The position numbers were made by a program, and so were the translations under genes. Shown here one piece after another: positions 16,573 to 26,400 of a DNA stretch of 47,283 nt (positions are counted from its first letter, which is position 1; the number at the start of each line of letters is the position of its first letter). This DNA comes from DASPOJ01 sp050014395 (GTDB lineage Bacteria; Acidobacteriota; Terriglobia; Acidiferrales; UBA7541). Location of the stretch: contig JBEKDK010000035.1 of assembly GCA_050014395.1 (NCBI GenBank), positions 1-47,283 on the forward strand, written 5' to 3'. The notes beneath the pieces are model-generated. The model made no database searches. It saw nothing but the letters and a program-made list of their open reading frames with translations, and had not been told where the DNA came from.

Positions 16573-17420
16573 CAGATGTCCTCTCCCAGCGCCTTGATTT
16601 GCTGGTAGGTGAAAACGGGTCCATCGACGCAAACGTAGGCCACGCCGATGCAGCAATGCCCGCATTTGCCAACGCCGCACTTCATGTAGCGTTCTAGTGT
16701 CGAGACGATGTTCTTTTCGTCAAAACCCATCGCCAGCAAATCTTTGATCACGAAGCGGAACATGATCGGCGGGCCGCAGACAAACGCCATCGTGTTGTCC
16801 ACGGGGACGTGCACGTCGGGCTCTTTGAAGAGGCTGCCCACGACGCCCACATGTCCTGTCCAGCCGCGGCCGTTGCGATCCACGGTGAGATAGCATTCGA
16901 CGCCGGCCGATTCTTGCCACTCGCGGAGATTCGGCAGGTACATCAATTCCTTGGGAGTCTTTGCGCCGTAGAAAATCTGGATGCTGCCGTAATCTTCGCG
17001 ATGGGCCAGGGCGTACACGATGCAGGAGCGCAGCGGAATCAACCCGATGCCGCCGGCGACGAAGACCAGATTTTTTCCGTAATACTCTTCCATCGGGAAG
17101 CCGTTGCCATAGGGGCCGCGCACGGCGAATTTGTCGCCGGCCTTGAGTTCGTGCAGCGCCGCCGTGCAACTGCCAACTTCGCGGATCGTAAAAAACGTTT
17201 CGGTCTCGGTAGGGCTGGGGGGAAGCGAGGCGGGAAACTCCCCTACCCCGAACAGCGAGACCTGTGCAAACTGGCCCGGCCGAAATTGCCGAAACGCCTG
17301 CTGCTCTGCCGGATCTTCAAACCGCCAGTAGAACGTCTTGACCTCAGGAATATCGGTCACGACGCGGTCGAGGACAGCGACCTTCGGCAGATAGACGTTT
17401 TCAGTGTGCGATGGGCTCAT
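16572..17420 (-). CDS. FAD/NAD(P)-binding electron-transfer subunit (HydG/AsrB-like)
   Basis: A 282-residue ferredoxin-reductase-fold protein resembling the gamma subunit of archaeal sulfhydrogenases and AsrB of anaerobic sulfite reductase. Residues about 1-110 form the FAD barrel (RPGQFAQVSLFG and FFTIREVGS); residues about 115-240 form the nucleotide-binding domain (VAGGIGLIPLRS and FVCGPPIM). The C-terminus has a Cys cluster (CGVGKCGHCCIGVAYVC) for a [2Fe-2S] centre. It most likely exchanges electrons with NAD(H) or NADP(H). It overlaps the HydB-like gene by 20 bases and the protease gene by an ATGA. Such subunits usually accompany cytosolic group 3 hydrogenases, so the pairing with a membrane group 4 enzyme is unusual. 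Confidence 0.85.
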   Translation of the reverse strand: MSPSHTENVYLPKVAVLDRVVTDIPEVKTFYWRFEDPAEQQAFRQFRPGQFAQVSLFGVGEFPASLPPSPTETETFFTIREVGSCTAALHELKAGDKFAVRGPYGNGFPMEEYYGKNLVFVAGGIGLIPLRSCIVYALAHREDYGSIQIFYGAKTPKELMYLPNLREWQESAGVECYLTVDRNGRGWTGHVGVVGSLFKEPDVHVPVDNTMAFVCGPPIMFRFVIKDLLAMGFDEKNIVSTLERYMKCGVGKCGHCCIGVAYVCVDGPVFTYQQIKALGEDI

Positions 17421-18489
17421 TCTGTTCCAACTCCGATGTCGCGCGGCGGATCATCTCCACCACGCTGGGCATCCCAACATCGCCGTGGCAAACCGCGGCG
17501 CATCGCCCGCAACCGACGCAGGCCATCGAAAGCTCGCGCTGGATAAAGTAGTGCGCAAGCTTGCGGAAAAATCGCCGATTGCGGCGGTCGTGCACCGCGC
17601 GGCGCGGATTGAAGCCGCCGGCCATGCGCGTGAATCCGCCGAGCGCGCAGGAATCCCAGATGCGCACGCGCTCGATCTCGGTCGGGCTCAGTTGGCGGTC
17701 CGCGACGGTGAAGCAAGTGCAGGCGGGGCAAACGTAGGTGCAGCCGCCGCACTCCAAACAGCGATTTCCGATCTCTTCCCACGTCTTCTCAAGGATTTTG
17801 CCTTGGGTCACGTAGCGGACCGTGGCAGAAAACCAGCTGGTGGTCAGCTTGAAACCTTTGCGCACGTCTTCGAGGATGCTGTGCCGCTTGGCGACGTGCG
17901 CCGCCGTTCCTTTTTTGAAGATCGCATGGGAGAACAGCGCTTCCCCCGCAGGCGTGCCGGCTACCGCGATGAACTCGTCGCCTAGATCCATAAGCTGCAG
18001 ATCGAAGTGATCCTTGGCCGCGGGCCCAGTGTCGCTGCACAGGCAAAAACATTCATCGGAGACGTCGCGGCCGAGTTCGGTGCAAACCATGTTCACGAGG
18101 AAAAGATTCTTGCGGTGCTTTTCGTAGTAGGGATCGCAGAAATCGCGGCCGAGATAGAAGCGATCCAGGTGATCGATGCCCGCGACGTCGCAGGAGCGAA
18201 TGCCGAAGATGGCGCGCTTGGGCTCTTCGTACGTCGGTTCGATGCGTATGCTGCCGTTGTTTTTGCGGATTTTCAGCAGACGCTCGATGGGCGGAAACAC
18301 GAATCGCTTCGGCGGATAAAAGGGATTGGCCAGATGAATCTGCACGTCCTCGCGATTGTCGTCCGTCACCGTATCGAAGTACGAGTCCCGACCGTGCCCG
18401 CAAAACGGCGCCACTACCTCGTAACCTTGCTTGCGAAGCAAGTCCACAATCTTCAGCACATCGGCGCGGGCAAGGATGCGGGCTTTCAT
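17401..18489 (-). CDS. 4Fe-4S dicluster electron-transfer subunit (HydB/AsrA-like)
   Basis: A 362-residue protein of the sulfhydrogenase beta / AsrA family. The N-terminal half carries the family core (KRAIFGIRSCDVAGIDHLDRFY and conserved Cys in DECFCLCSDTGP). The C-terminal half has two [4Fe-4S] motifs: CLECGGCTYVCPACTC and CVGCGRCAAVCHGDVGM. Together with the downstream HydG-like protein it should form a diaphorase-like module linking nucleotides to iron-sulfur centres. It overlaps the stop of the upstream molybdoenzyme gene by an ATGA and runs 20 bases into the HydG-like gene, so all three are translationally coupled. In Pyrococcus-type complexes HydB and HydG sit on a soluble hydrogenase; here the candidate partners are the molybdoenzyme, the membrane hydrogenase, or MetF-MetV. 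Confidence 0.85.
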   Translation of the reverse strand: MKARILARADVLKIVDLLRKQGYEVVAPFCGHGRDSYFDTVTDDNREDVQIHLANPFYPPKRFVFPPIERLLKIRKNNGSIRIEPTYEEPKRAIFGIRSCDVAGIDHLDRFYLGRDFCDPYYEKHRKNLFLVNMVCTELGRDVSDECFCLCSDTGPAAKDHFDLQLMDLGDEFIAVAGTPAGEALFSHAIFKKGTAAHVAKRHSILEDVRKGFKLTTSWFSATVRYVTQGKILEKTWEEIGNRCLECGGCTYVCPACTCFTVADRQLSPTEIERVRIWDSCALGGFTRMAGGFNPRRAVHDRRNRRFFRKLAHYFIQRELSMACVGCGRCAAVCHGDVGMPSVVEMIRRATSELEQNEPIAH

Positions 18490-20507
18490 GCCGCCTCCTT
18501 TTCCACGCGTACCGCTACCAGGTTGCTGCCGTCGCCAATCGCACCCAGAATTTTCTTTTCCAGATCGTGCAGGAAGTAGGGGACGAAAATCGTGCCACTT
18601 CTAACTTCCGGCGTTACGCGCGCCGTGGTTGCCGCGCAGGCTTTCGGCGTGCAAATCTTGATCTTCTGGCCATCGGAAATGCCGAGCTGTTTGGCGTCGC
18701 CGGTGTTCAGCTCAACGAATCCTTCGGGATAATCGAGCAATAGGATTCGATATTCGCGCTTGAGCGTTTCGCTGTGGCGGATCAAAACGTTGTGATCCCA
18801 GTAGTAGATCGAGTTCCCGAAGACCAGCGTGAACGGCAGGCCCTTCACGGCGGGAGCGATCTGTGGCTTTGCAACCGGCACGAAAGTGAAGCGCGAAGTG
18901 TCGCCATCCGCGAAAAGATGTGGCGTGCCCAAAGGATGGTCATTCGTGCATGGCCACTGCCGGCCGTAATCGCGCGCCAGATTGTCGTGGTTCGCGGCGC
19001 TATAGAAGGGCACGACCCTGCAGATCTCTTCCATCACGTCGGAAGCCGATTCGTAACGCCAATTTGCGCCAAGCAATCGCGCGATGTCCGTGAGTTGCTC
19101 CCATGCAGGCTTTGGCCCGGGCGGCGGCTCGATCACTTGCTCCGCCAACTGGATGCGCCGCTCGGAACTGGTGAACGAGACGCGCTCTTCGCCGAATGCC
19201 ACCGTTGGCAGGACGACGTGAGCGCACTTGGCCGTCTCGTTCATGAATAAGTGCTGCACGACGATGAAATCGAACTGCGGCAGAAAACTGGCGGCATCGC
19301 CGAACGAGCCTGTCCCGACGGGATCGTAGCGGCACAGCCAGAGCCCTTTCACCTTGCCTTGGCCCTGGTCGGTGAGGATGGTTCGCGCGTCGCGTCCTGG
19401 AGTTGAGGGGACCTTGGCTTTCCACGCCGTCTCAAAGGAAGCTCGAGCAGCGACATCGGCGATCGGCCGGTAACCGGGCAGGCGATCGGGCAGCATGCCC
19501 ATGTCGCAGACGCCGAGCAGGTTGTTCTGCTCGCTCAGTGCGTAGATACCGGCGCCGGGCTTGCCCAGGTTGCCCGTCAGCAGAGCCAGATTCACGATCG
19601 CGCGGATGCTGTATTCCGGACGCGATTCCGTGCTCGCGGAATAGAGCAGGGCCGCGGCGCGCGCGCGGCCATAGGCCAGCGCTGCCGCTTCGATCAAATC
19701 AGCGGAGACGCCGCAGGCTTCCGCCACTTGCAGAAGATCGTATTCCCGCGCTTGCGCAAGAAATTCTTCGTAGCCGCGGCAGCGGGCCTTGATGAATGCC
19801 AGATTCATCAGCCCGCGGTCTTGGATCACCTTGGCCATCGCGCCGTAGAGCAAAGTCTTGGTGCCCGGTTTGATTTGAAGAAAGATATCGGCGCTTTCCG
19901 CCACGCGATGCCGGCGCGTATCGATCACCACGAGCTTTGCGCCATTGAGCTTTGCGCGAAGCACCACTCCGCCGATTGTCGGCAGTTGGCGCGCCAAGTC
20001 CACGCTGTCCACCACGATCACTTCGCTGCGCGCCAACTCCTCGATGGAGTTGGTGGTGGCCGGTGCGCCGATCATTTCTAGCAGGACGTCGATCGAGTTG
20101 TTGCAGTACACGCCGGTGCCGTGGTCGACGTTGTTTGTGCCGACCACGGCGCGCGCGAGTTTCTGGAGGAGGTAGGCTTCTTCGTTCGAGCAGCGCGGCG
20201 AATTCAGAAACGCCAGCGCATCCGGTCCGTGCTGGTTGCGGATCTCTTTCATGCGCGTGGCGATATAGCCGAGCGCTTCGCTCCAAGTCACCTCGCGCAA
20301 TTGCCCGCTCTTTCGCAGCAGGGGAGTTTTCAGCCGGCCGGGCGAATTGGCCACCTCATGGACATGCCATCCGCGCACGCACAGCCGCCCCTGATTTGTC
20401 GGGTGCGAACGGCTGGGGTAAACGCCAACGATTTGATTGCCCGAGGTCTCGAGGTAAAGGCCGCAGCCCACCCCGCAAAATGTGCACGTGGTTAGGCGAT
20501 GCGCCAT
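18486..20507 (-). CDS. Divergent FDH-family molybdopterin oxidoreductase, substrate unknown
   Basis: A 673-residue member of the DMSO-reductase superfamily built like E. coli FdhF: an N-terminal [4Fe-4S] motif (CTFCGVGC, later RLCVRG), a two-part catalytic core, and a C-terminal dinucleotide-binding domain. No signal peptide is seen, so it is cytosolic. The molybdenum ligand appears to be Cys135 (GVYCNNS). The two formate-specific residues are gone: the His after the Cys/Sec in FdhF is Asn136 here, and the Arg of the RGQNN motif is Ser325 (LSEQNN). A one-residue insertion also precedes the Cys. It is therefore probably not a standard formate dehydrogenase. It is the first gene of the leftward cluster, with GAGGGG before the ATG, and is translationally coupled to the HydB-like gene. 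Confidence 0.85.
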   Translation of the reverse strand: MAHRLTTCTFCGVGCGLYLETSGNQIVGVYPSRSHPTNQGRLCVRGWHVHEVANSPGRLKTPLLRKSGQLREVTWSEALGYIATRMKEIRNQHGPDALAFLNSPRCSNEEAYLLQKLARAVVGTNNVDHGTGVYCNNSIDVLLEMIGAPATTNSIEELARSEVIVVDSVDLARQLPTIGGVVLRAKLNGAKLVVIDTRRHRVAESADIFLQIKPGTKTLLYGAMAKVIQDRGLMNLAFIKARCRGYEEFLAQAREYDLLQVAEACGVSADLIEAAALAYGRARAAALLYSASTESRPEYSIRAIVNLALLTGNLGKPGAGIYALSEQNNLLGVCDMGMLPDRLPGYRPIADVAARASFETAWKAKVPSTPGRDARTILTDQGQGKVKGLWLCRYDPVGTGSFGDAASFLPQFDFIVVQHLFMNETAKCAHVVLPTVAFGEERVSFTSSERRIQLAEQVIEPPPGPKPAWEQLTDIARLLGANWRYESASDVMEEICRVVPFYSAANHDNLARDYGRQWPCTNDHPLGTPHLFADGDTSRFTFVPVAKPQIAPAVKGLPFTLVFGNSIYYWDHNVLIRHSETLKREYRILLLDYPEGFVELNTGDAKQLGISDGQKIKICTPKACAATTARVTPEVRSGTIFVPYFLHDLEKKILGAIGDGSNLVAVRVEKEAA

Positions 20508-20596
20508 GCGCCCCTCTCTTGCACATGGCGAGCAGACGTCACAGCAGCGATGGAGCGCACGTCAATGAATTTGGACAGGAGTACAGCGAGAGGCAG

Positions 20597-20619
20597 AACG
20601 GTTGCAACCTGGAACCGTT
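20597..20619. promoter_or_regulatory. Inverted repeat, candidate repressor operator
   Basis: AACGGTT (20597-20603) and AACCGTT (20613-20619) are exact reverse complements 9 bases apart; GGTTGCAACC inside is itself a 10-bp palindrome. It lies 90 bases upstream of the molybdoenzyme start and about 250 upstream of imuA. It could bind a dimeric repressor such as LexA, whose box in Acidobacteriota I do not know for certain. Confidence 0.35.
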
Positions 20620-20687
20620 GATGGGAGGACATGGGCATTGAGACCCACCCCCAAGCTGCCATCATTCCGAAAGTGGGGCCCTAAGGA

Positions 20688-20703
20688 TGTGACCCACGTC
20701 ACG
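20688..20703. promoter_or_regulatory. Crp/Fnr-family operator, TGTGA-N6-TCACG
   Basis: The sequence TGTGACCCACGTCACG matches the Crp consensus TGTGA-N6-TCACA at nine of ten defined positions. The same pattern, TGTGAC-N4-GTCACG, occurs once more at 28050-28065. It lies 181 bases upstream of the molybdoenzyme start and about 180 upstream of imuA. Control of the anaerobic H2/formate genes by a Crp/Fnr-type regulator is plausible. Confidence 0.55.
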
Positions 20704-20774
20704 ACTCTTTGTGTCGGAGGGCACACGCGAACCAGTGGCCATTTTCTCTGTGAACTTCCTGGGAAGGGACCTGC

Positions 20775-20780
20775 TTGACA
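20775..20780 (+). promoter_or_regulatory. Candidate -35 box for the imu cassette
   Basis: A consensus TTGACA sits about 90 bases upstream of the imuA start, but the hexamer 17-18 bases further on is a poor -10 box. TTGACA overlaps an imperfect palindrome (CTTGACAAG). If real, this promoter rules out the longer imuA start at 20711. Confidence 0.3.
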
Positions 20781-20866
20781 AGTACGGCGGATTCTTCCAA
20801 GATTGCCATAGGCGAACAAAAAGCGAAAACAAGAGAGCGCCGATTTCCCCCTCTCTCGCCGCTGCT

Positions 20867-21721
20867 ATGGCCATGGCTCAAAACCTTTCCGCGTTGCGAT
20901 CGAAACTCGAAGCGGCTCTGGCCGGACGCATTCCCGCGCCTTTTGCGGTTCGCGACCGCAATCTTTTCCAGATGGTTTCCGCGGGCGTAGCCGAGATCGA
21001 TTTTCTGGCCGGAGGCTTGCCACGCGGCGGGCTGACAGAAATTTATGGCCCGTTCTGCTCCGGCCGGACGAGTTTGCTGCTCTCTGCTTTAGCGTCGCGC
21101 ACAACCACAGGCGAGGTGTGCGCTCTGGTGGATGGATGCGATGCCTTCGATCCGCATTCGGCAGAAGCCGCCGGCGTGGAATTGAAAAAGCTGCTGTGGG
21201 TGCGCTGCCGGAATCTGGACCACGCCATCCGCGCCACGGATTTGCTCTTGCAGGGCGGCGGATTCAGTTTGGTAGCGCTCGATCTGAGCGATATTGCATG
21301 GAAAACCATGCGACACGTGCCGCCGCACGTTTGGTTTCGTCTGCGGCGCGCGGTGGAAAACACGCCGACGATTCTGATTCTTCTGAATCGGGAGTCGCAG
21401 GCGAAGACGTGCGCCTCGCTGGTGCTGCGCCTGGAAGCCGAGCCTACGTGCCGGATCACGATGCCGGAAACGTGCGATCCCAGTTTTTTTCGAAATTCGG
21501 TTTCATGTCTGTTCGATGGATTTGAGGTGCACGCCGAACGGATTCGTTCTCGCGTGCAATCCGTCACGGGCGCATCGGGTGCGTGCTCTACTTGGAGCCC
21601 GCCAGAATTTTATGGCGATGGCCCGGTTGCGGTGATCGCAGATGGCAGGACGTCAACTTTTAAAACCAAAGCCCTTTGGAGTTACTTCAGCCGCGTACGT
21701 AGTGGCCCAGCCGCACCATGA
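20867..21721 (+). CDS. imuA: ImuA, RecA-fold protein of the DNA-damage mutagenesis cassette
   Basis: A 284-residue RecA/SulA-like protein that, with ImuB and DnaE2, forms the alternative translesion 'mutasome' used in many bacteria lacking UmuDC. The RecA-like fold is seen in GVAEIDFLAGGLPRGGLTEI followed by the P-loop region GPFCSGRTSL at residues 61-70. The P-loop lysine is replaced by Arg67, so ATP binding may be weak or absent. I choose ATG at 20867 (20873 is equally possible) because the RecA-like sequence begins here and a longer start at 20711 would lie before the likely promoter. ImuB follows after 33 bases. SOS induction is expected from the family, but I cannot prove a LexA box. Confidence 0.85.
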   Translation: MAMAQNLSALRSKLEAALAGRIPAPFAVRDRNLFQMVSAGVAEIDFLAGGLPRGGLTEIYGPFCSGRTSLLLSALASRTTTGEVCALVDGCDAFDPHSAEAAGVELKKLLWVRCRNLDHAIRATDLLLQGGGFSLVALDLSDIAWKTMRHVPPHVWFRLRRAVENTPTILILLNRESQAKTCASLVLRLEAEPTCRITMPETCDPSFFRNSVSCLFDGFEVHAERIRSRVQSVTGASGACSTWSPPEFYGDGPVAVIADGRTSTFKTKALWSYFSRVRSGPAAP

Positions 21722-21754
21722 GGAGCGAACGCGTTTCGATGCGACCGAGTCTTT

Positions 21755-23440
21755 ATGGTTTTTGCCTCTATTCACGTTCCCGATTTCATGTTGCAGGCCG
21801 TGGTGCGCGCCGAGCCGCATCTTCACGGGCGCGCCCTGGTGCTTATCGACGGAGCCGCGCCGCTAGAGATTGTTGTGGCGGCCAGCGAAGCCGCCGCGCG
21901 CGCGGGAATTCGGCTCGGCATGGCGAAATCTCAGGTGGAGCAATTCCACGGCGTTGAAATTCGTCATCGTTCCAGTTCGCAGGTCCGCGCGCAGGAAAAA
22001 TCCGCGCACGCGGCCTTGCTCGATCTGGGGTGGTCGTTTTCGCCGCGTCTGGAAGATGTAGCGCCGGACACAATTGTTTTAGAACTGGCGGGCCTCGAGT
22101 TGCTTTGCAGTTCTGAGGAAAATAGCGCAAATCAATTGGCGCGATGCGCTTGCGGCCTGGGCTTCACGGCAAACGTCGCGATCGCCGCCGAGATCGAATC
22201 TTCCATCATCGCGGCGCGCGGTTTTTCGGGGATCACGTTGATACCCGCGGGCCAGGAATCGGAACGCTTGGGCCGGTTGCCCGTCGAGGCGCTTTCGCCG
22301 TCCGCGGAGCTTCGCGAAACATTGGAACGCTGGGGAGTGCGCACTTGCGCGGCGCTGGCCGCCTTGCCCGTTCTGAATTTGTCGGAGCGATTGGGACAGG
22401 AAGGCGTGCGGCTGCATGCATTGGCTCGCGGCGAAAATGCGCGCGCGCTGATTCTTGCCGAACCGGCCGCCTTTTTCGAGGAAGAGATGGAACTCGACGA
22501 CGCCGTGGCGGAGCTGGAGCCGCTGGCGTTTGTGCTCGGGCGGCTGCTCGATCAATTGTGCGCGCGCTTGAATGCGCGCGCCCTTGCCGCGCAAACGATC
22601 CGGCTGCGATTCGATCTGGAACGTTCCCCCGAAAAAAACATCCGGACTCTGGAGGGAAACTCCCGCCAGAAGGCCGGCCCCCCGATCAATGAAAAAAGCT
22701 ATGAAAAAAGCCTGGCGCTGCCTTTGCCGATTCGCGATTCCAAAATGCTACTGCGATTGCTGCGCTTGAAACTGCAAGCCGATCCGCCATCGGCGCCGAT
22801 TTGCAAAGTTGTGATCGCCGCCGATCCTGCGGCGCCGCGCACGACGCAAGGAGGATTGTTTCTTGCGGGCTTTCCCGATCCCGAAAAATGGGAGCTGATG
22901 TTTGCTCGCCTGGCGAATTTGGTGGGCGAAGCGAATGTCGGCTCGCCTGAACTGATGGATACGCATCGTGAGGGCGAATTTCGGATGGACCGGTTCGCCA
23001 GTGCTTTGAAAGAGGCGGATCTTACGCGAAACAGGAAGCGCGTGCCGGAGAAAAAGAATGACTGTGCATCGCGCACACAAGAGCCGGTGACGGCGCTTCG
23101 CGTTTTCAGGCCGCCTTTCGCGGCGAAAGTCGAGTTGCGAGAAGGATGTCCGGCACGCATTGTGTTTTGCGGCGTGCGCGCGGAAGTGATCGCTACCTCC
23201 GGCCCGTGGCGCACTTCCGGAAACTGGTGGGGAGAAGGCGTTTGGCAGCACGACGAGTGGGACGTCGAGATTCGTTGTGAGTCGACGGGCAATCGCGTTG
23301 CTGTTGGCGATGGGCTCGCGCACGACGCACGCGAGCAAAATGACGGCGCGCATTCCGAAGCGACTCTGCGCGACGGGATGTATCGCATTTATTACGACGG
23401 CTTGCGCCGAAGTTGGTTTGTGCGCGGAGTCTACGATTGA
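21755..23440 (+). CDS. imuB: ImuB, catalytically inactive Y-family polymerase
   Basis: A 561-residue Y-family DNA polymerase relative. It begins with FASIHVPDFMLQAV where active polymerases have an acidic metal-binding residue, and the region that should read S(I/V)DE is LELAGLELL, so both catalytic carboxylate sites are missing. This is normal for ImuB, which acts as the hub joining DnaE2, ImuA and the sliding clamp. A helix-hairpin-helix and little-finger region follow (WGVRTCAALAALPVLNLSERLG), and the C-terminal 200 residues are the ImuB-specific tail. Its TGA stop overlaps the TTG start of dnaE2, so the two are translationally coupled. Confidence 0.88.
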   Translation: MVFASIHVPDFMLQAVVRAEPHLHGRALVLIDGAAPLEIVVAASEAAARAGIRLGMAKSQVEQFHGVEIRHRSSSQVRAQEKSAHAALLDLGWSFSPRLEDVAPDTIVLELAGLELLCSSEENSANQLARCACGLGFTANVAIAAEIESSIIAARGFSGITLIPAGQESERLGRLPVEALSPSAELRETLERWGVRTCAALAALPVLNLSERLGQEGVRLHALARGENARALILAEPAAFFEEEMELDDAVAELEPLAFVLGRLLDQLCARLNARALAAQTIRLRFDLERSPEKNIRTLEGNSRQKAGPPINEKSYEKSLALPLPIRDSKMLLRLLRLKLQADPPSAPICKVVIAADPAAPRTTQGGLFLAGFPDPEKWELMFARLANLVGEANVGSPELMDTHREGEFRMDRFASALKEADLTRNRKRVPEKKNDCASRTQEPVTALRVFRPPFAAKVELREGCPARIVFCGVRAEVIATSGPWRTSGNWWGEGVWQHDEWDVEIRCESTGNRVAVGDGLAHDAREQNDGAHSEATLRDGMYRIYYDGLRRSWFVRGVYD

Positions 23441-26400
23441 AGTACATCGAATTGCACGCGCGTTCGGCTTTCAGTTTTCTCGAAGGGGCTTCGCTGCCCG
23501 AAGCGCTGGCCGCGGAATGCGCGCGGCATGAAATGGGCGCTATGGCGTTGCTCGATCGCGACGGCGTGTATGGCGCGCCGCGATTTTATCTGGCCGCGAA
23601 AAAGCTATCGTTGCGGGCGCATATCGGCGCGGAGGTTACTTCGGCCGGCGGTTGGCGCTATCCGTTGCTCGTGGCGTCACGCGAAGGATACCAAAACCTT
23701 TGCCGCCTGATTACGCGCATGAAGTTGCGCGCGCGAAAAAACGAAGGCCACGTGAAAGAGGAAGAGTTCCTCGGCAACTCCGCAGGCTTGATCTGTCTGA
23801 CGGGCGGCGAAGAAGGGCCGCTGGCGCACGCGCTCGCGCACGGAGGAATCGCCAGCGGAATCACATGTGTTACGTGGTTTGCGGAAATTTTTGGCCGCGA
23901 AAATGTTTACATCGAATTGCAGCGCCATTTTTCGCGCGATGAAGAGGCGCGCAACCAAGCGGCGCTCGGGATCGCGCGAACTGTGCGCCTGCCTGCGCTG
24001 GCGACGAATGGCGTTTGCCACGCGCTGCCGAACGAAAGAGAAGTGCTGGATGTTTTTACTTCTCTGCGCCATCACCGCACACTGGCCACGGCCGGCCGCC
24101 TGCTCACTCGCAACGACGAGCGCCATTTGAAATCGCCCGCGGAGATGATTCGTTTGTTTCGCGATCTTCCCGAAGCGATCGCCAACACCGAGGCGCTTTC
24201 CTCTCGCCTGGAATTCACGCTGAAAGATTTGGGGTATCAATTCCCGAAATATCCCGCTCCTGGCGGCGCATCGGAAATGCAATTTCTTCGTGCGCGCACG
24301 CGCGAAGGCATGATCGCGCGCTATGGCTCCGATGATGAAAAAGCGCGGCGGCAAATGGAACGCGAGCTGGCGTTGATCGAGAAACTTGCGCTGGCCGGAT
24401 ATTTCCTGATCGTTTGGGACATCGTCCGTTTTTGCCGCGAGAAAAATATCTTGGTGCAAGGGCGCGGCTCGGCCGCCAATAGCGCGGTTTGTTATGCGCT
24501 GGGGATCACCGCGGTCGATCCGGTGAAAATGGATTTGCTGTTCGAGCGATTTCTTTCCGAAGAGCGCGGCGAATGGCCCGATATCGATCTCGATCTCCCC
24601 AGCGGAGATCAGCGCGAACGCGTCATTCAATACGTTTATGAACGCTACGGAAAATTGGGCGCGGCGATGACCGCCAACGTGATCACCTACCGTGGCCGTT
24701 CGGCGGCGCGCGAAATCGGCAAAGTGCTGTCATTCGAGTCCGGCGCGCTGGAGCGCCTGACGAAGCTCGTGGGAAGCTGGGGATATAAAGATGCCGATGA
24801 AACGCCCGATCGACAATTTCGCGAGGCCGGTTTCGATCTTCGCCATCCGCAAGTCCGCAAATTTTTCGATCTCTGGCGGACGATTCAGGATCTGCCGCGC
24901 CATTTGGGGCAGCACTCCGGCGGAATGGTGGTGTGCCAGGGCCAATTGGATTCGGTGGTGCCGCTGGAACCGGCGACGATGCCGGGCCGCGTGGTGGTGC
25001 AGTGGGACAAAGAAGATTGCGCCGACATGGGCATCGTGAAAGTGGATTTGCTCGGCTTGGGGATGATGTCTGTGCTGGAGGAATCGCTACAAATTATTCG
25101 CGACGATTATGGCGAAGCCGTGGATTTGGCGCGCCTGCCTGCCGGCGATCCCGCGGTTTACGACGCGCTGCAAAAGGCGGACACCGTCGGCATGTTTCAG
25201 ATCGAAAGCCGCGCGCAGATGTCTTGCTTGCCGCGTCTTCGGCCGAAATGTTTTTACGACATCGTGGTGCAAGTGGCGATCATTCGCCCCGGGCCGATCG
25301 TCGGCAAAATGGTGAATCCATATTTGAAGCGCCGGCAGGGGCGCGAGCCGCCGAACTGTTTGCATCCTTCGCTGGAGGCCGTGCTGGCCCGCACGCTGGG
25401 AGTGCCGCTATTTCAAGAGCAGTTGCTGCGCATGGCTATGATCGCCGCCGGATTCACGGGAGGCGAAGCCGAAGAATTGCGCCGCGCCATGGGTTTCAAG
25501 CGCTCCGAACTGCGCATGAAGCCGATCGAGGAAAAGCTGCGCGCGGGAATGACACGCAATGGAATCGCCGGCGAAACGCAAAATGCCATCGTGCAATCCA
25601 TCGTGTCCTTTGGGCTCTACGGTTTTCCCGAATCGCACGCGGCGAGTTTCGCGTTGCTGGCTTACGCCAGCGCTTATTTGAAATGCCATTATCTGGCGGC
25701 GTTCACGGCGGCGCTGCTGAATAACCAGCCGATGGGCTTTTACAGCCCCGCCGTGCTTATCAAGGATGCGCAGCGGCACGGCCTGCGCGTGAAACCGATC
25801 GATGTGATCTGCTCGGATTGGCTTTGCACACTCGAAAAAGATCGCCAGGATTTTGCCGTGCGGCTCGGCTTGCGATACGTCAAAGGCTTGTCCGCCGGCG
25901 TGGGCGCGGAGATTGTGCGCCAGCGCGGCATTCGCGCATTTACCGGCATCGATGATTTGAAATTGCGCGTCCCGGCGATACCGAAATCCGAATTCACGGC
26001 GCTGGCGGAAGTGGGCGCGCTCAATTTCATAGCCGGCCACGGCGCATTTCATCGTCGCGACGCTTTGTGGCAAGTGGAGCGCGCGGCGCGCCGCGCGGGG
26101 CCGTTGCTCGAAACGCTGGAAGAAACGCGAGGACTAGAGGACGGCGGCGATGCGATGGTTTCCTCCGCGGCGGCAGCCTCGCCCTTATCGCCGATGACAG
26201 TCGAAGAAAGAGTGATCGCCGATTTTCGCGGCACGGGTCTCACCGTGGGTCCTCATCCGATGGCCTATCGGCGCGCGCAAATCAAACAGCAAGGCATTCG
26301 CGCCGCGTGCGAGCTTGGCAGTCTTAAAGACGGTGCGCGCGTACGCATTGCCGGGTCCGTGATCGCGCGGCAGCGCCCCGGCACGGCCAAGGGTTTTGTG

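Larger units (their letters stand above)
20508..20866. other. Divergent control region between the C1/H2 cluster and the imu cassette
   Basis: This 359-base stretch must hold promoters for both transcripts. It contains a Crp/Fnr-type operator (20688-20703), a 7-bp inverted repeat (20597-20619) and a TTGACA box (20775-20780) facing the imu genes. A lone TGTGACGTC half-site lies near 20532-20540 on the minus strand. An ORF continuing upstream of imuA to 20711 exists but crosses the presumed promoter and shows no family similarity. Confidence 0.5.
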
